Notes: generated by a model from the sequence alone, not told the origin. 34,099 bases of DNA from Sedimentisphaerales bacterium (GCA_028281535.1 JANQJS010000005.1:1-34099), one strand, 5' to 3'; counted from the first letter of the stretch, positions 25,050 to 33,732 are shown. Numbers and translations: made by a program.

Positions 25050-27866
25050 TTATATATCATTCAACTCTTGTTGTATCTTTCTTTGCTCTAGCTTGTTCAT
25101 TTCTAATCTCGGTTGTATTACAGCTTCCCTCTTATGAAGAGATTCAATCTCAGTTTGATTTCGTTTAAACGTTTCATCTATTTGACTATGATGGAAGATT
25201 GAAACAATATGATTCATGATGACCTTTGCATCTTCCTCCTCGATATCTACTAGAACTAATTCTATCAGATTTGACTGATCGAGATGATGCGCTATGAAAT
25301 GAGATCGAATGTCTAGGATTGGGTTTTGATTGTTTTTATACCATTGGGTTTGTTGTAGTTCTTTTTGCCCTAGTACTTTATTCAAAAAAGCCGTGCTGAG
25401 TAATAATGTTTGCGCACTTTTCAATTCACGTTCGATAAAATCAACATTGTTTTGCTGGGATATATCAACGCGATATTTTAGTGTTAAAGATAACCTGGGT
25501 TGTAAATGATCAGAAATTTCATAAGAAGGTTTGGCAATTCGCTCAAATTTGAACCCCTGTGGGTTATTTCTGGAGATAGCTGAGAGCTTATTGATCTTTA
25601 GTTCGAGCTCAACTAACTCTGATTCTAATCTTTGTTGAGTTTGTTTTAATTCTTCTGTTTGATCGGCTAATTCTGAGGTCTGGTTGAGTTTTATAGTTAT
25701 TTTTTTAATTTCTGAATCAATACCTGATAAATAGTCATTTCCTTGGACATCTATTATGGTCATTTTATACCCTTTGATTTGATTATCCAATTCATTTTGT
25801 AGATGCTCAATCTCATCGTTTAATATCTCCACATCTATGATGTTCACTGATGCGGGTAATTTATTAAGTTGTTTAAGCTCTTTCTTTTTTGATTCAAGTT
25901 CCTTTGTGTAATACTCAATATTACCTTTGTATGAATATTGATATCTAATTTGTTCATTAATATATTCTGTACGTTTAGTTTGCCAGGTGTTTAATTCATT
26001 CAAAAGAGAGCGTATTTTCCAATGATCGTTTGTGGTTTGTTGATGGTAAGTAACCGGTGTTACTTTTGCTAAACTGGCGGCAGGAATGTCTGCTGAGCTC
26101 GTAAATAAAAACTCATTTTCAGACTCTTGTTCAATCTTCGATTTACTGTTTTCGGTTGTGCTGGATGAATCTGATTGTTGTACTATAACATTTTCAAACT
26201 GATAAATTCTATCACCAGGTAAAATGGATAGCGAATCATATTTTTTAATTTTTTCGTTATGAATCGCAAGGGGGGGGATAAATCCTGCTTCTGGGTCATA
26301 ATAACCTAAGCGAATCAAATTAAATTTCGAGTGGACATCTATCGACGTACCGGCAGCACCAACAATTTGACGTAAAGTAAAAATTTGTCCTTTCGATGGT
26401 TTAAATGGATTGAAGCCTGGCCTTTGGGGATTTTTGAAAATAAATGTGTCTGGTTTTGATACACGTGACCAAGTTTTATTGATAGAATGATCTTTGGTGT
26501 CACTAAACTGCAATTTGTTATCATCTATGTTTGAGATAAAGCCGGTATAAATTTTATTCTCACCATTTTCAGGTTGGTGGTTAGTAATAGTTAAAGTGCC
26601 ATCTTCGAGTTGCCATGTTCCTTTTCGGATCTGATTTACGTTTGATGCGTAAACCCATGTATGGTTTGAAAGAAAATGATGATAATATTCTGTTAAAAAT
26701 GATGATCCCCTCCATGTTCCAACTAGTTTTTCCTCCATGCTATTTAATGTTTCAGCTTTGGCCATAGGCAATAATACGATGGCAGCTAACATAATAGTGA
26801 CAGCACCTGCAATTCCTAATTTCATCGATTTGGGAATAGGCCGATGTGTCATATGCTTAATCCTTTGGGCCAGTGCTTTTTTCGATTCAGCAACACCCAT
26901 AAGTCGTAAGGATAATGCTGGGCTCGCTAAATTCATCTCAGCGATTTCGATTAATGTGTTGCGATAAGTAGGGGCCTGATCACCAAGAACAACCTGGACG
27001 CCTTCGTCAACGGCTTGTTCCCGAATATTGCGAAGGATTGCGTTGGAGATCCAAACCAGCGGGTGAAAGAAATAGACGATCTGGATGAGAGTTTGCAGGA
27101 AATTAATCGGTAGATCGTAGCGTTTAATATGCAATAGCTCATGAGTCAGTATGGCTACCTTTTGTTCTCGACTTAATTTATTGAGTAATGGTAGGGGCAG
27201 TAAAATCGTAGGATTATGCAGGCCGCAAACCGCAGGCGAGGATAGCTTAGAAGATATGCGAATTTTGATTCTTTGGGGTGTCAATTTAAGCGTTTGGCAA
27301 CATTGATCCAGTAGACTCTGCCATGAGTCATCTGCAAGTTGAGACTGACAGATCAAAGTATTAATGTGTTTTGCACGATTCACAAGGAGAATGAGCAGAG
27401 TAACTATGCCAAAAACCCACGTTATGAATATAATAGACTGCCAAGACAATGAAATGGAGGCTACTTGGCTTATGTTTTCTATGAGAGGTTCATTTAGTAT
27501 ACGCTCAGCGTGATTTAATGTCGCTGCGGTTGTCGAAGTATGAAGTGCTTGAGGAGAAATCGAATTACCTGGATCTTTCGTGTCAAAGTAAGCTGGAGAT
27601 TCAACCGTTGGGTGTTGCAATGCATCTCCTAACCAATGACCGATACTGATGGGGGACGTTATGTGCACAGGCAAAATCAACTTAACTAAAACCAATAGCC
27701 AAACAAAATATCGAACAATGGCTCGCGTGGTTCGGCATAGGACTAGATCAATCAAAAAGATGACACCTATTAATATCGAGGATTGAAGAAGCATATTCCA
27801 CATGTAAGTAATAAAAGTACTACTAAATTGATTTATTAGCAATATGTTCTGATTTAGCCAGTCCAT
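25050..27866 (-). CDS. M56 (BlaR1-like) sensor peptidase with SLBB/Wzz-like ectodomain
   Basis: A 938-residue membrane protein with a good ribosome site (AAGGAGAT). TM segments frame a BlaR1/MecR1-type zinc protease: HELLH at 242-246, E283 and D287 in REQAVDEG as expected third ligand and partner, and SSPAVCGLHNPTILLP (209-224). A TM segment at about 347-368 leads to the outer-face region. There a lipocalin-like domain (EEKLVGTWRGSSF...GTWQLEDGTLTITN) is followed by a segment like SLBB domains (FTLRQIVGAAGTSID...SILPGDRIYQFE), long coiled coils, and a Wzz-like part (LLLSTAFLNKVLGQKELQQT and SNLIELVLVDIEEEDAKVI). In BlaR1 homologues, signal binding outside activates the protease, which cleaves the BlaI-type repressor. 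The usual penicillin-binding sensor is absent. The SLBB/Wzz resemblance is by eye. Confidence 0.85.
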   Translation of the reverse strand: MDWLNQNILLINQFSSTFITYMWNMLLQSSILIGVIFLIDLVLCRTTRAIVRYFVWLLVLVKLILPVHITSPISIGHWLGDALQHPTVESPAYFDTKDPGNSISPQALHTSTTAATLNHAERILNEPLIENISQVASISLSWQSIIFITWVFGIVTLLILLVNRAKHINTLICQSQLADDSWQSLLDQCCQTLKLTPQRIKIRISSKLSSPAVCGLHNPTILLPLPLLNKLSREQKVAILTHELLHIKRYDLPINFLQTLIQIVYFFHPLVWISNAILRNIREQAVDEGVQVVLGDQAPTYRNTLIEIAEMNLASPALSLRLMGVAESKKALAQRIKHMTHRPIPKSMKLGIAGAVTIMLAAIVLLPMAKAETLNSMEEKLVGTWRGSSFLTEYYHHFLSNHTWVYASNVNQIRKGTWQLEDGTLTITNHQPENGENKIYTGFISNIDDNKLQFSDTKDHSINKTWSRVSKPDTFIFKNPQRPGFNPFKPSKGQIFTLRQIVGAAGTSIDVHSKFNLIRLGYYDPEAGFIPPLAIHNEKIKKYDSLSILPGDRIYQFENVIVQQSDSSSTTENSKSKIEQESENEFLFTSSADIPAASLAKVTPVTYHQQTTNDHWKIRSLLNELNTWQTKRTEYINEQIRYQYSYKGNIEYYTKELESKKKELKQLNKLPASVNIIDVEILNDEIEHLQNELDNQIKGYKMTIIDVQGNDYLSGIDSEIKKITIKLNQTSELADQTEELKQTQQRLESELVELELKINKLSAISRNNPQGFKFERIAKPSYEISDHLQPRLSLTLKYRVDISQQNNVDFIERELKSAQTLLLSTAFLNKVLGQKELQQTQWYKNNQNPILDIRSHFIAHHLDQSNLIELVLVDIEEEDAKVIMNHIVSIFHHSQIDETFKRNQTEIESLHKREAVIQPRLEMNKLEQRKIQQELNDI

Positions 27867-27974
27867 TATAAATCTCCTTTTCTTTTGACCGTTTTACGCA
27901 TTGAACCTATTCGGTTTTGATTAATATCTGCTATGCTGCCTACTCGCTCTCAAGTCATATAATTTATTAATTGA

Positions 27975-29282
27975 TTATTTGTTTAATAATTGATCTTTTT
28001 GAATTTGATAAATAGCCAATTTTCTTTCATGTGCTTTTATAAACCTTAGAGTTGAGTTTATCTGATTTACAAGGTCCTTTTTGCGTTCAGAAATTTTTTC
28101 CTCAATCATTGCTGAGACAATTATATCTAAAATCTTTTTGGTTTCATTTTCTGAGGTATGTTTCAAGGATAAAGTTAACGTCATGTTATTAGAATCTATG
28201 TTGAGCATTTTTTTGATAAGTTTTTCATGATTCTTTTTGTTTTTAGTCCAATTCAAAGACTGGAGATTACTTCTCTTTAGCAAGAGATTTAAAAAACGCT
28301 CACTTTTAAGATAGTTTTTATGATACTTGATGATGTAGTCATTGCGTTTTTGATGGGTTGAATATGAATTAATTGTGATGTCTGTTTGTGCTAAATATAA
28401 GTTTTTTTGGGACTTTATTGGCTTGAGTATTATGCCATCTGCGTCACGCGTGTATAATGAATGTAAGTTTTCCCTGTCTCGAATATAGTCATTTAATCGT
28501 TTTTGATTATTTCGTAATTTATTATTCGTTTCTTTTATTTGTTCTTCCAATAACTTCAGTTCTTCTGAGTGATCCAGGGGGGGCTCTTTAGACTCTGGTA
28601 ATAGGGATACATATAGATAGTCCTTTGGTTTTACAAAAATTTTATGTGCCAGAGATTCATCTTTGAGGTTGAGATTGTAAGGTTGAAAGGTGCCAGAATT
28701 TGATTGATGATAGTTTACTATCGTGACTTGAGGTGATCTCTCTTCAATATTAATCTCTGCCAAACTTAAAGCTTGATGGAGTGATAGCTTCTTATGAGGA
28801 TCTAACGGATAGGAATTTCCTAGAAAATTTTTATCATCATCTATAACGACAGTATATCCAGTAGGATGGATGCGGCGAAAGCGGTAAGATTTTTTGTCAC
28901 CAGTTGTACTAATAATCGTTTTTGAATGTTGACCGATGTCTTCAATGATAAAGGTATCCGTTTTATTTTCACTAGGTGTAATTCGTGTAAGGATATTACC
29001 CTTGAGTTGCCAGGTTCCCTGCTTTTCTGGACCAAGGTTTGCTTTAAAGCTCCAAGTGTTATCTTCGTGATAAGTATAATTATATAACACGAGAAATGAG
29101 CTTTTTTCCCAAGTACCTAGGATTTTTTTCTCTATGTTATTTAATGCTTCAGCGTTGGCGACAGGTAAAAATGTGTTCGTATTGATCATTAGGTAGATCG
29201 CAACGACCAAGCTCCATTGGGCTGTTATGGAAATAGGGCAGTTAATCATATGCCTTCTTCGATGGGGAAATAGTCTGTTCAT
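27975..29282 (-). CDS. Protease-less paralogue of the M56 ectodomain
   Basis: A 435-residue protein from the ATG at 29282, chosen because AGGAG lies 7 nt upstream; an upstream in-frame start would run into blaI. It has a basic N-terminus (MNRLFPHRRRHMINC), one TM or signal segment (about 20-40, ending VANAEA), and then the same layout as the C-terminal half of the M56 neighbour: NNIEKKILGTWEKSSF and GTWQLKGNILTRITP, an SLBB-like LSLHQALSLAEINIEE...FVKPKDYLYVSL, and a coiled coil plus Wzz-like LKSERFLNLLLKRSNLQSL. The M56 protease part is absent. Thus it could be a co-receptor or a decoy of the sensor. It lies between the repressor and the sensor gene, which favours one operon. The family is not known to me. 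Confidence 0.8.
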   Translation of the reverse strand: MNRLFPHRRRHMINCPISITAQWSLVVAIYLMINTNTFLPVANAEALNNIEKKILGTWEKSSFLVLYNYTYHEDNTWSFKANLGPEKQGTWQLKGNILTRITPSENKTDTFIIEDIGQHSKTIISTTGDKKSYRFRRIHPTGYTVVIDDDKNFLGNSYPLDPHKKLSLHQALSLAEINIEERSPQVTIVNYHQSNSGTFQPYNLNLKDESLAHKIFVKPKDYLYVSLLPESKEPPLDHSEELKLLEEQIKETNNKLRNNQKRLNDYIRDRENLHSLYTRDADGIILKPIKSQKNLYLAQTDITINSYSTHQKRNDYIIKYHKNYLKSERFLNLLLKRSNLQSLNWTKNKKNHEKLIKKMLNIDSNNMTLTLSLKHTSENETKKILDIIVSAMIEEKISERKKDLVNQINSTLRFIKAHERKLAIYQIQKDQLLNK

Positions 29283-29286
29283 TGAA

Positions 29287-29312
29287 AATCTCCTATATTT
29301 TTGACCGTTTAT
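29287..29312 (-). repeat. Leader sequence shared with the M56 gene
   Basis: The 26 nt before this gene carry AAACGGTC, then 8 nt, then AGGAGATT on the minus strand; the 27871-27894 region before the M56 gene carries the same two blocks at the same spacing. This is probably the trace of a duplication, or a shared translation or promoter signal. Confidence 0.5.
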
Positions 29313-29322
29313 CTGTATTGAC

Positions 29323-29715
29323 TTACTTGGGCTTTGATTTGTCAACCAGCTCTTTTAGTTGCTGCAATTCTTTTTTAGACCATTGCTCATTTTCGAGCAA
29401 AAATTGCATCATGGGAGTAAGGGCTCCATCGAAAGCTCGTTTAATCGTCTTTAAAATTTCACTTCGCTTAGCTTGGGACTCTGTAATATTGGCACTAAAT
29501 AGCTGTAAGTTTCGGATTTTACTAATTTTGAGTATCCCTTTTTTGACCATCCGATCCATCGTCGTTTTGACCGTGCTGTAAGCCCAATTTCGTTGTTGCT
29601 GTAGAGCCTCCTGGACGTTGCCAGCGGCGCAGGGTTGCTGCTGCCAGACAACTTTTAAAATATCCCATTCCGCATCAGTAATTTCAGAGTTTTCTTTTTT
29701 CTTAGATTCCGACAT
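29323..29715 (-). CDS. BlaI/MecI-family repressor
   Basis: A protein of 130 residues from the ATG at 29715 (a GTG two codons upstream, at 29721, is an alternative; GAGGTG serves as ribosome site). It matches the BlaI/MecI/CopY winged-helix family: EITDAEWDILKVVW at the start, the recognition region NWAYSTVKTTMDRMVKKGIL, then FSANITESQAKRSEILKTIKRAF and the C-terminal dimerisation helix. In the family such repressors are cleaved by the partner M56 protease, between the DNA-binding and dimerisation parts. Here the partner would be the M56 gene two places downstream. A palindromic operator lies 34 bp upstream, consistent with autoregulation. Confidence 0.92.
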   Translation of the reverse strand: MSESKKKENSEITDAEWDILKVVWQQQPCAAGNVQEALQQQRNWAYSTVKTTMDRMVKKGILKISKIRNLQLFSANITESQAKRSEILKTIKRAFDGALTPMMQFLLENEQWSKKELQQLKELVDKSKPK

Positions 29716-29748
29716 ATGCACCTCGAGTATAATTTATGTCTGTAGTAT

Positions 29749-29770
29749 ATATTCGACAGGTGTCGAATAT
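29749..29770 (-). promoter_or_regulatory. 22-bp palindrome, probable BlaI-type operator
   Basis: A perfect inverted repeat: ATATTCGACA, a GG spacer, then TGTCGAATAT. It starts 34 bp before the repressor ATG and overlaps the likely promoter spacer (TTGCAT upstream, TATACT downstream on the minus strand). Known BlaI/MecI operators have the core TACA...TGTA; this one has GACA...TGTC. Next to it is TGTAGTA (29741-29747), the half-site of classical BlaI operators. The divergent gene at 29889 may share the control. Confidence 0.7.
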
Positions 29771-29797
29771 GCAAGCAAAAAATAACAGAATCTTAAA

Positions 29798-29826
29798 TTT
29801 ACACTTACGCTAAGAAAGAGTACAAT
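29798..29826 (+). promoter_or_regulatory. Probable promoter of the PPIase genes
   Basis: TTTACA (29798-29803) and TACAAT (29821-29826), 17 bp apart, lie about 60 bp before the FKBP start. The -10 forms an inverted repeat with ATTGTA (TACAAT-gcaact-ATTGTA). Confidence 0.6.
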
Positions 29827-29888
29827 GCAACTATTGTAATGATTATTAGTTATCGTATTTTTGTGGGAATTATTTTAAGGAGAAATCA

Positions 29889-30623
29889 GTGAAGTTATTC
29901 AGAAAACAAAAGAAGCTTACCTATCTTGGACTAATACTGGCAGGGGTAGTGAGTTCAAGCTATTTTGCCATAGCTCAGGATGAGACAAAAGAAGAAAAAC
30001 CTGCGATCGAGTTTAAATCTGATGATGATAAAATCAGTTATATGATCGGTACACAAATTGGTCAAGGTATGAGAATGCAGGGTGAGGATCTTGATTTAGA
30101 TATTGTTTTTAAAGCCATTAAAACAGTTCTAGATGGAAAAACACCTGCCATGGATGAGGCTCAGCAGCAGAAGTTGGTTAAAGAGTATAGCGATATGATG
30201 GCCAAGAAAATGGAAGAAAAAGCGAATGCCGCTACCAAAGAAAATCGCGAAAAAAGCCTGGCCTTTCTAGAAGAGAACAAGAAGAAAGAAGGGGTTATTG
30301 AGTTGCCAAGTGGATTACAATACAAAGTAATCAAAGAGGGGGATGGTGCAACACCAACGAAAACAGATAGAGTTCTTGCACATTATCGAGGCACCCTTAT
30401 TGATGGCACCGAATTTGACAGTTCCTACAAACGCGGCGAACCTTTAGAAATTGGCGTTACTCAAGTGATCAAAGGTTGGACGGAAGCTTTATTGATGATG
30501 AAAGTTGGAGATAAATGGGAGCTATATATTCATCCAGATTTGGCTTATGGAGCTCGTGATAGCAGAACGATTCCTGGCAATTCAGCTTTAATATTTGAAA
30601 TGGAACTTATTGGCATTAAATAA
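29889..30623 (+). CDS. Exported FKBP-type prolyl isomerase (FkpA/Mip-like)
   Basis: A 244-residue protein starting at GTG with AAGGAGAA upstream. A signal peptide spans about 1-30 (basic start, YLGLILAGVVSSSYFAIAQ). An FKBP_N-type helical dimerisation domain follows (45-110; DDKISYMIGTQIGQGM and LDIVFKAIKTVLDGK). The C-terminal FKBP domain (141-244) has Y166, F176-D177, VIKGW (193-197), YIHPDLAYG (213-221) and IPGNSALIFEMELI, all standard active-site positions. It would fold proline-containing proteins in the periplasm. A cyclophilin with a similar N-terminal domain follows 52 bp later, so they probably form one operon and a chaperone pair. Length and layout match FkpA/Mip. Confidence 0.93.
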   Translation: MKLFRKQKKLTYLGLILAGVVSSSYFAIAQDETKEEKPAIEFKSDDDKISYMIGTQIGQGMRMQGEDLDLDIVFKAIKTVLDGKTPAMDEAQQQKLVKEYSDMMAKKMEEKANAATKENREKSLAFLEENKKKEGVIELPSGLQYKVIKEGDGATPTKTDRVLAHYRGTLIDGTEFDSSYKRGEPLEIGVTQVIKGWTEALLMMKVGDKWELYIHPDLAYGARDSRTIPGNSALIFEMELIGIK

Positions 30624-30675
30624 GGCCTGGATAAACGAATAAAATTAAATAATCCATTTTGGAGTTAAAAATAAA

Positions 30676-31575
30676 ATGAGAAAGTATTTTACAATTGTAT
30701 TAATGATAATGGTTGCGTCACAAGCGTCTTTGATGGCTCAAACGGACAGCAAAAAAGAGCAAGCAAAGTCTGATGCGAAACCAGAAATTGAATTTAAAAC
30801 AGATAGAGAAAAATATAGTTATGCGATAGGCCTCCGCTACGCTCAATTTCTCAAAACAATGGGATTAGAAATTAATCTAGACTTGTTACGTAGAGGGATA
30901 GAGGATTCATTAGCTGGTAAAGAGCCTGTCATTTCACGTGCTGAGCAGCAAAGCTTACTCCAGGCATTTCAAAAGAAAAGACAGGCCAAAGCTAGAGAAG
31001 AAATGGAAAAAAAGGAAAAAGAGAAATTAGGTGACAATGTTTGGAAAACCAAGCTGACGAAGCCTGAGATGATGACGTTTGACAAGAATAAAGATTACTT
31101 CTGGCTTTTAGATACCAACAAGGGATTAATTAAAATTAAACTCTGGCCAGATATTGCTCCGATGCACGTGACCAGTACCATCTACTTAACCAAGAAAACC
31201 TTTTATGATGGTTTGACCTTCCACCGGATTATTGAAGGATTCATGGCCCAAGGTGGCTGTCCTTATGGTAATGGCGGAGGTACCCCTGGATACCAGTATG
31301 ATGGCGAATATGATCCAAACGTCAAACATGACCGTCCTTATTTATTGAGTATGGCGAACACTGGCAGACCAACCACGGATGGTAGCCAATTCTTTTTGAC
31401 CTTTTCACCTCAACCAGGTTTAGATGGCAAACACACGATTTTTGGTGAAATCGTAGAAGGTTTTGATGTGATGACCAAATTAGAAGCAGCTGCAGGCCCC
31501 AAAAGCTCAGGTGTCCCAACTAAAGAAAAAATCATCATCAATAAAGCCACCATTGAAGAAGCGGCTAAAAAATAA
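30676..31575 (+). CDS. Cyclophilin-type prolyl isomerase with FKBP_N-like domain
   Basis: A 299-residue exported protein with a signal peptide (1-21, ending SLMAQ) and a GGAG site upstream. Residues 38-105 repeat the FKBP_N domain of the previous gene: KPEIEFKTDREKYSYAIGLR here against KPAIEFKSDDDKISYMIGTQ there. A charged Lys/Glu linker follows, and then a cyclophilin domain (about 134-298). Active-site motifs are present: FHRII (182-186, R184), QGGCPYGNGGGTPGY (192-206), and DGSQFFLTF (235-243). The domain normally found on FKBPs is thus joined to a cyclophilin, which is unusual. It may allow dimerisation, possibly with the FKBP neighbour. A terminator follows. Confidence 0.92.
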   Translation: MRKYFTIVLMIMVASQASLMAQTDSKKEQAKSDAKPEIEFKTDREKYSYAIGLRYAQFLKTMGLEINLDLLRRGIEDSLAGKEPVISRAEQQSLLQAFQKKRQAKAREEMEKKEKEKLGDNVWKTKLTKPEMMTFDKNKDYFWLLDTNKGLIKIKLWPDIAPMHVTSTIYLTKKTFYDGLTFHRIIEGFMAQGGCPYGNGGGTPGYQYDGEYDPNVKHDRPYLLSMANTGRPTTDGSQFFLTFSPQPGLDGKHTIFGEIVEGFDVMTKLEAAAGPKSSGVPTKEKIIINKATIEEAAKK

Positions 31576-31597
31576 GTATTAATTCAATTTAAATATT

Positions 31598-31636
31598 AAG
31601 CCCGGGTTATTATGTTTTTAATCCGGGCTTTTTTTA
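31598..31636 (+). terminator. Rho-independent terminator after the cyclophilin gene
   Basis: AAGCCCGGGTTA and TAATCCGGGCTT form a GC-rich stem with one G-U pair, followed by a long T run. It lies between two convergent transcription units. Confidence 0.9.
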
Positions 31637-31734
31637 TATATTTTCAATAATGAATGAGAATTACCACAAAATCTATTGTTTGCTAGCAAATCACTATTAT
31701 ATATACAACAGTGTGTAAAATTAGAATTAATAAG

Positions 31735-32667
31735 CTATCGATATTCTATTTGTTGGATTGCCTGTTCGAAATTTGGATAATTAAAATCAAAGCCAGCATC
31801 TAAAAGTTTTTGCGGAAGTACCTTTCTGCTTTTTAACACGAGTTCTGATTCCGTGCGAAGAATAAAGGTCCCAATTTCTAGCATCCATCGTGTTGCTCTA
31901 AGACCAATTGGGGATTTAAGAATTTTTCGTAAAGAATGCATCATGCTCTTGTTTGTAATTGGGTTTGGTGAAGCAATATTAAAGACTCCAGAAAACGCGT
32001 TCTTATTTATCAGGAGTTCGATGCTACGGCAGAAATCAAGCTCGTGGATCCAAGAAACAAACTGTTTGCCATGACCGATTTGGCCTCCTAAGCCCAGTTT
32101 GGTAAGTTGACGTAAAGTTGAGTATACACCACCAGGTTGGTTACCAAAAACCATTGCAGTTCGTAAGAGAATCTTCCGAGTTGCGGGCAGCCTAAATGAG
32201 GTAAACTCTTTTTCCCAAGCCTGTGCAACTTCAATTGAGAACGCATCTTTTGCTTCTTTACAGGCGCCGATGACTCCTGATTCATTATGAGCTTCATTAT
32301 ACGTATGTTTGTAAATCGTCGCTGTGCTAGAATTTAACCAAACAGTGGGTGGTCTTTTGCATCGTTGTATTGCTTGGCCTAAAATGCGAGTTGATAGTAG
32401 CCGTGAATTTAAAATCTTCTTTTGATTTTTACTATGGTAGCGACAATTTACGCTTTGGCCCGATAAATTAATGACTGCTGAGGCTCTTTCAAGTTGATCA
32501 CTCCATGGGCCGATAGATTTGCCATCCCAAAGAAAATGATTATCATCTAAGCATTTATCAGGAGATCGAGTTAAGACAATTACGGTTGCGTTTTGTGATT
32601 TAAACCAATTGGAAAGAGTTTTTCCTAAGAAACCTGTTCCTCCGGCTAGTATGATTTTTTGATCCAT
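31735..32667 (-). CDS. TIGR01777-type NAD-dependent epimerase (YfcH-like)
   Basis: A 310-residue protein of the extended short-chain dehydrogenase superfamily. The dinucleotide loop is ILAGGTGFLGKTL (6-18); the substrate region is INLSGQSVNCRYH; WLNSSTATIY replaces the classical YxxxK with an S-T-A-T-Y pattern normal for this subfamily. Downstream come RTAMVFG, the segment LGGQIGHGKQFVSWIH, which is the signature of the TIGR01777/YfcH group, and the DUF1731-like C-terminus (PIGLRATRWM...RKVLPQKLLDAGFDF). The substrate is unknown for the group. It begins 15 bp after the SRPBCC membrane gene, with an ATGGAG site, so they are an operon. In some bacteria these two parts are fused in one protein, which supports joint function. 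Confidence 0.92.
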   Translation of the reverse strand: MDQKIILAGGTGFLGKTLSNWFKSQNATVIVLTRSPDKCLDDNHFLWDGKSIGPWSDQLERASAVINLSGQSVNCRYHSKNQKKILNSRLLSTRILGQAIQRCKRPPTVWLNSSTATIYKHTYNEAHNESGVIGACKEAKDAFSIEVAQAWEKEFTSFRLPATRKILLRTAMVFGNQPGGVYSTLRQLTKLGLGGQIGHGKQFVSWIHELDFCRSIELLINKNAFSGVFNIASPNPITNKSMMHSLRKILKSPIGLRATRWMLEIGTFILRTESELVLKSRKVLPQKLLDAGFDFNYPNFEQAIQQIEYR

Positions 32668-32682
32668 TTTTTACTCCATCAT

Positions 32683-33690
32683 TTATTTCAAAGGGAATGA
32701 TTGCTGAATTGAATGGCTGGTGTTCTCGGCTGTTGTTTTTATATGGTTTAAAACCCGTTGATGTATTTTGTGAATAATGCTATCCCCCCATAGTTTCCAA
32801 TAAAATTGTGGCCATAAGTTTACCTGGTACCAGGTGGTTCCTTTTAATATTGTTCTATTTTTATCAATAGGAATTAACTTGAATTGCCCACGAATTGACT
32901 TGAAATATCCGTCTAGGTGGGGTGGGTGAATCTCATAAAAGCTTAACTCCGTCATCGGAACAGGTTGGTCAATTACATCGAAGTCGAGTTGGTAGGGGGC
33001 GTCCCAATTTGTGATTGGTTCGATAAACTCGCCTGTCGAAAAATGACAATATCTGATTAGTTGGCCATTTACATTTTCGATAGTTGCGTGGGTTGGGTAG
33101 GCTATACCTGCTTTAAATAACCATTCTTGGGGCGGATTTAATTCAGGAAATGTGACAACATTGTTCCATACAACTTGGCATGGCTTATTAATAATAATTT
33201 CTGTTGAGACAGGATAAGTAGTTGTTAACTTCGTTATTGACAGCTCAAAGCCTGATAATAGGGGGGTAAGCAAGATGAGTGATAGCGACAAAATACATCT
33301 ATGTTTGTTTTCAAGAATTCTTTTCCGAAACTGTTCGCCTAATAATGAACCAATTCCATATGAGATAACTAGGCCAAGAAGTGCACCCCCCAAATATATA
33401 GGGATGATCATTAGGAGGCAGATTAAACCTTCAAAACCTGATACAAACAATATCCCAAAGCAAGCAGCTAAAGTTATAAGCAGGAAAATGGATTTTAGTG
33501 CGAGCACAAAAGATTTAAATTTATGGGTAGGTGTGGGAGTGAGGATTCCTACTAGAATTCCTGTGATGCAAGGTGTCCACACAAAGAGGGTGAGACCATA
33601 ATGCTGGAACAAGTAGACTTGTGAGGCGATTAGAGCTGCGATAAGTCCAGCGATGGCTAGTAATATATAAAAGAGTTTCTTCGTAAACAT
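32683..33690 (-). CDS. Membrane protein with SRPBCC (polyketide cyclase-like) domain
   Basis: A 335-residue protein with an AAGGAGAT site. The N-terminal half has four or five hydrophobic segments (FYILLAIAGLIAALIASQVY; FVWTPCITGILVGIL; IFLLITLAACFGILFVSGF; LICLLMIIPIYLGGALLGLV; CILSLSLILLTPLLSGF). The C-terminal part (about 175-335) resembles the START/SRPBCC fold used to bind lipids or hydrophobic ligands: STEIIINKPCQVVWNNVVTF is the usual opening, then FSTGEFIEPITNWDAP and the terminal long helix WGDSIIHKIHQRVLNHIK. The ligand is not deducible. It leads the operon with the TIGR01777 epimerase and lies under a palindrome-covered promoter. Confidence 0.85.
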   Translation of the reverse strand: MFTKKLFYILLAIAGLIAALIASQVYLFQHYGLTLFVWTPCITGILVGILTPTPTHKFKSFVLALKSIFLLITLAACFGILFVSGFEGLICLLMIIPIYLGGALLGLVISYGIGSLLGEQFRKRILENKHRCILSLSLILLTPLLSGFELSITKLTTTYPVSTEIIINKPCQVVWNNVVTFPELNPPQEWLFKAGIAYPTHATIENVNGQLIRYCHFSTGEFIEPITNWDAPYQLDFDVIDQPVPMTELSFYEIHPPHLDGYFKSIRGQFKLIPIDKNRTILKGTTWYQVNLWPQFYWKLWGDSIIHKIHQRVLNHIKTTAENTSHSIQQSFPLK

Positions 33691-33732
33691 GTTTATCTCC
33701 TTAGACCGTGAATTCTGTATATTATTTATGTC

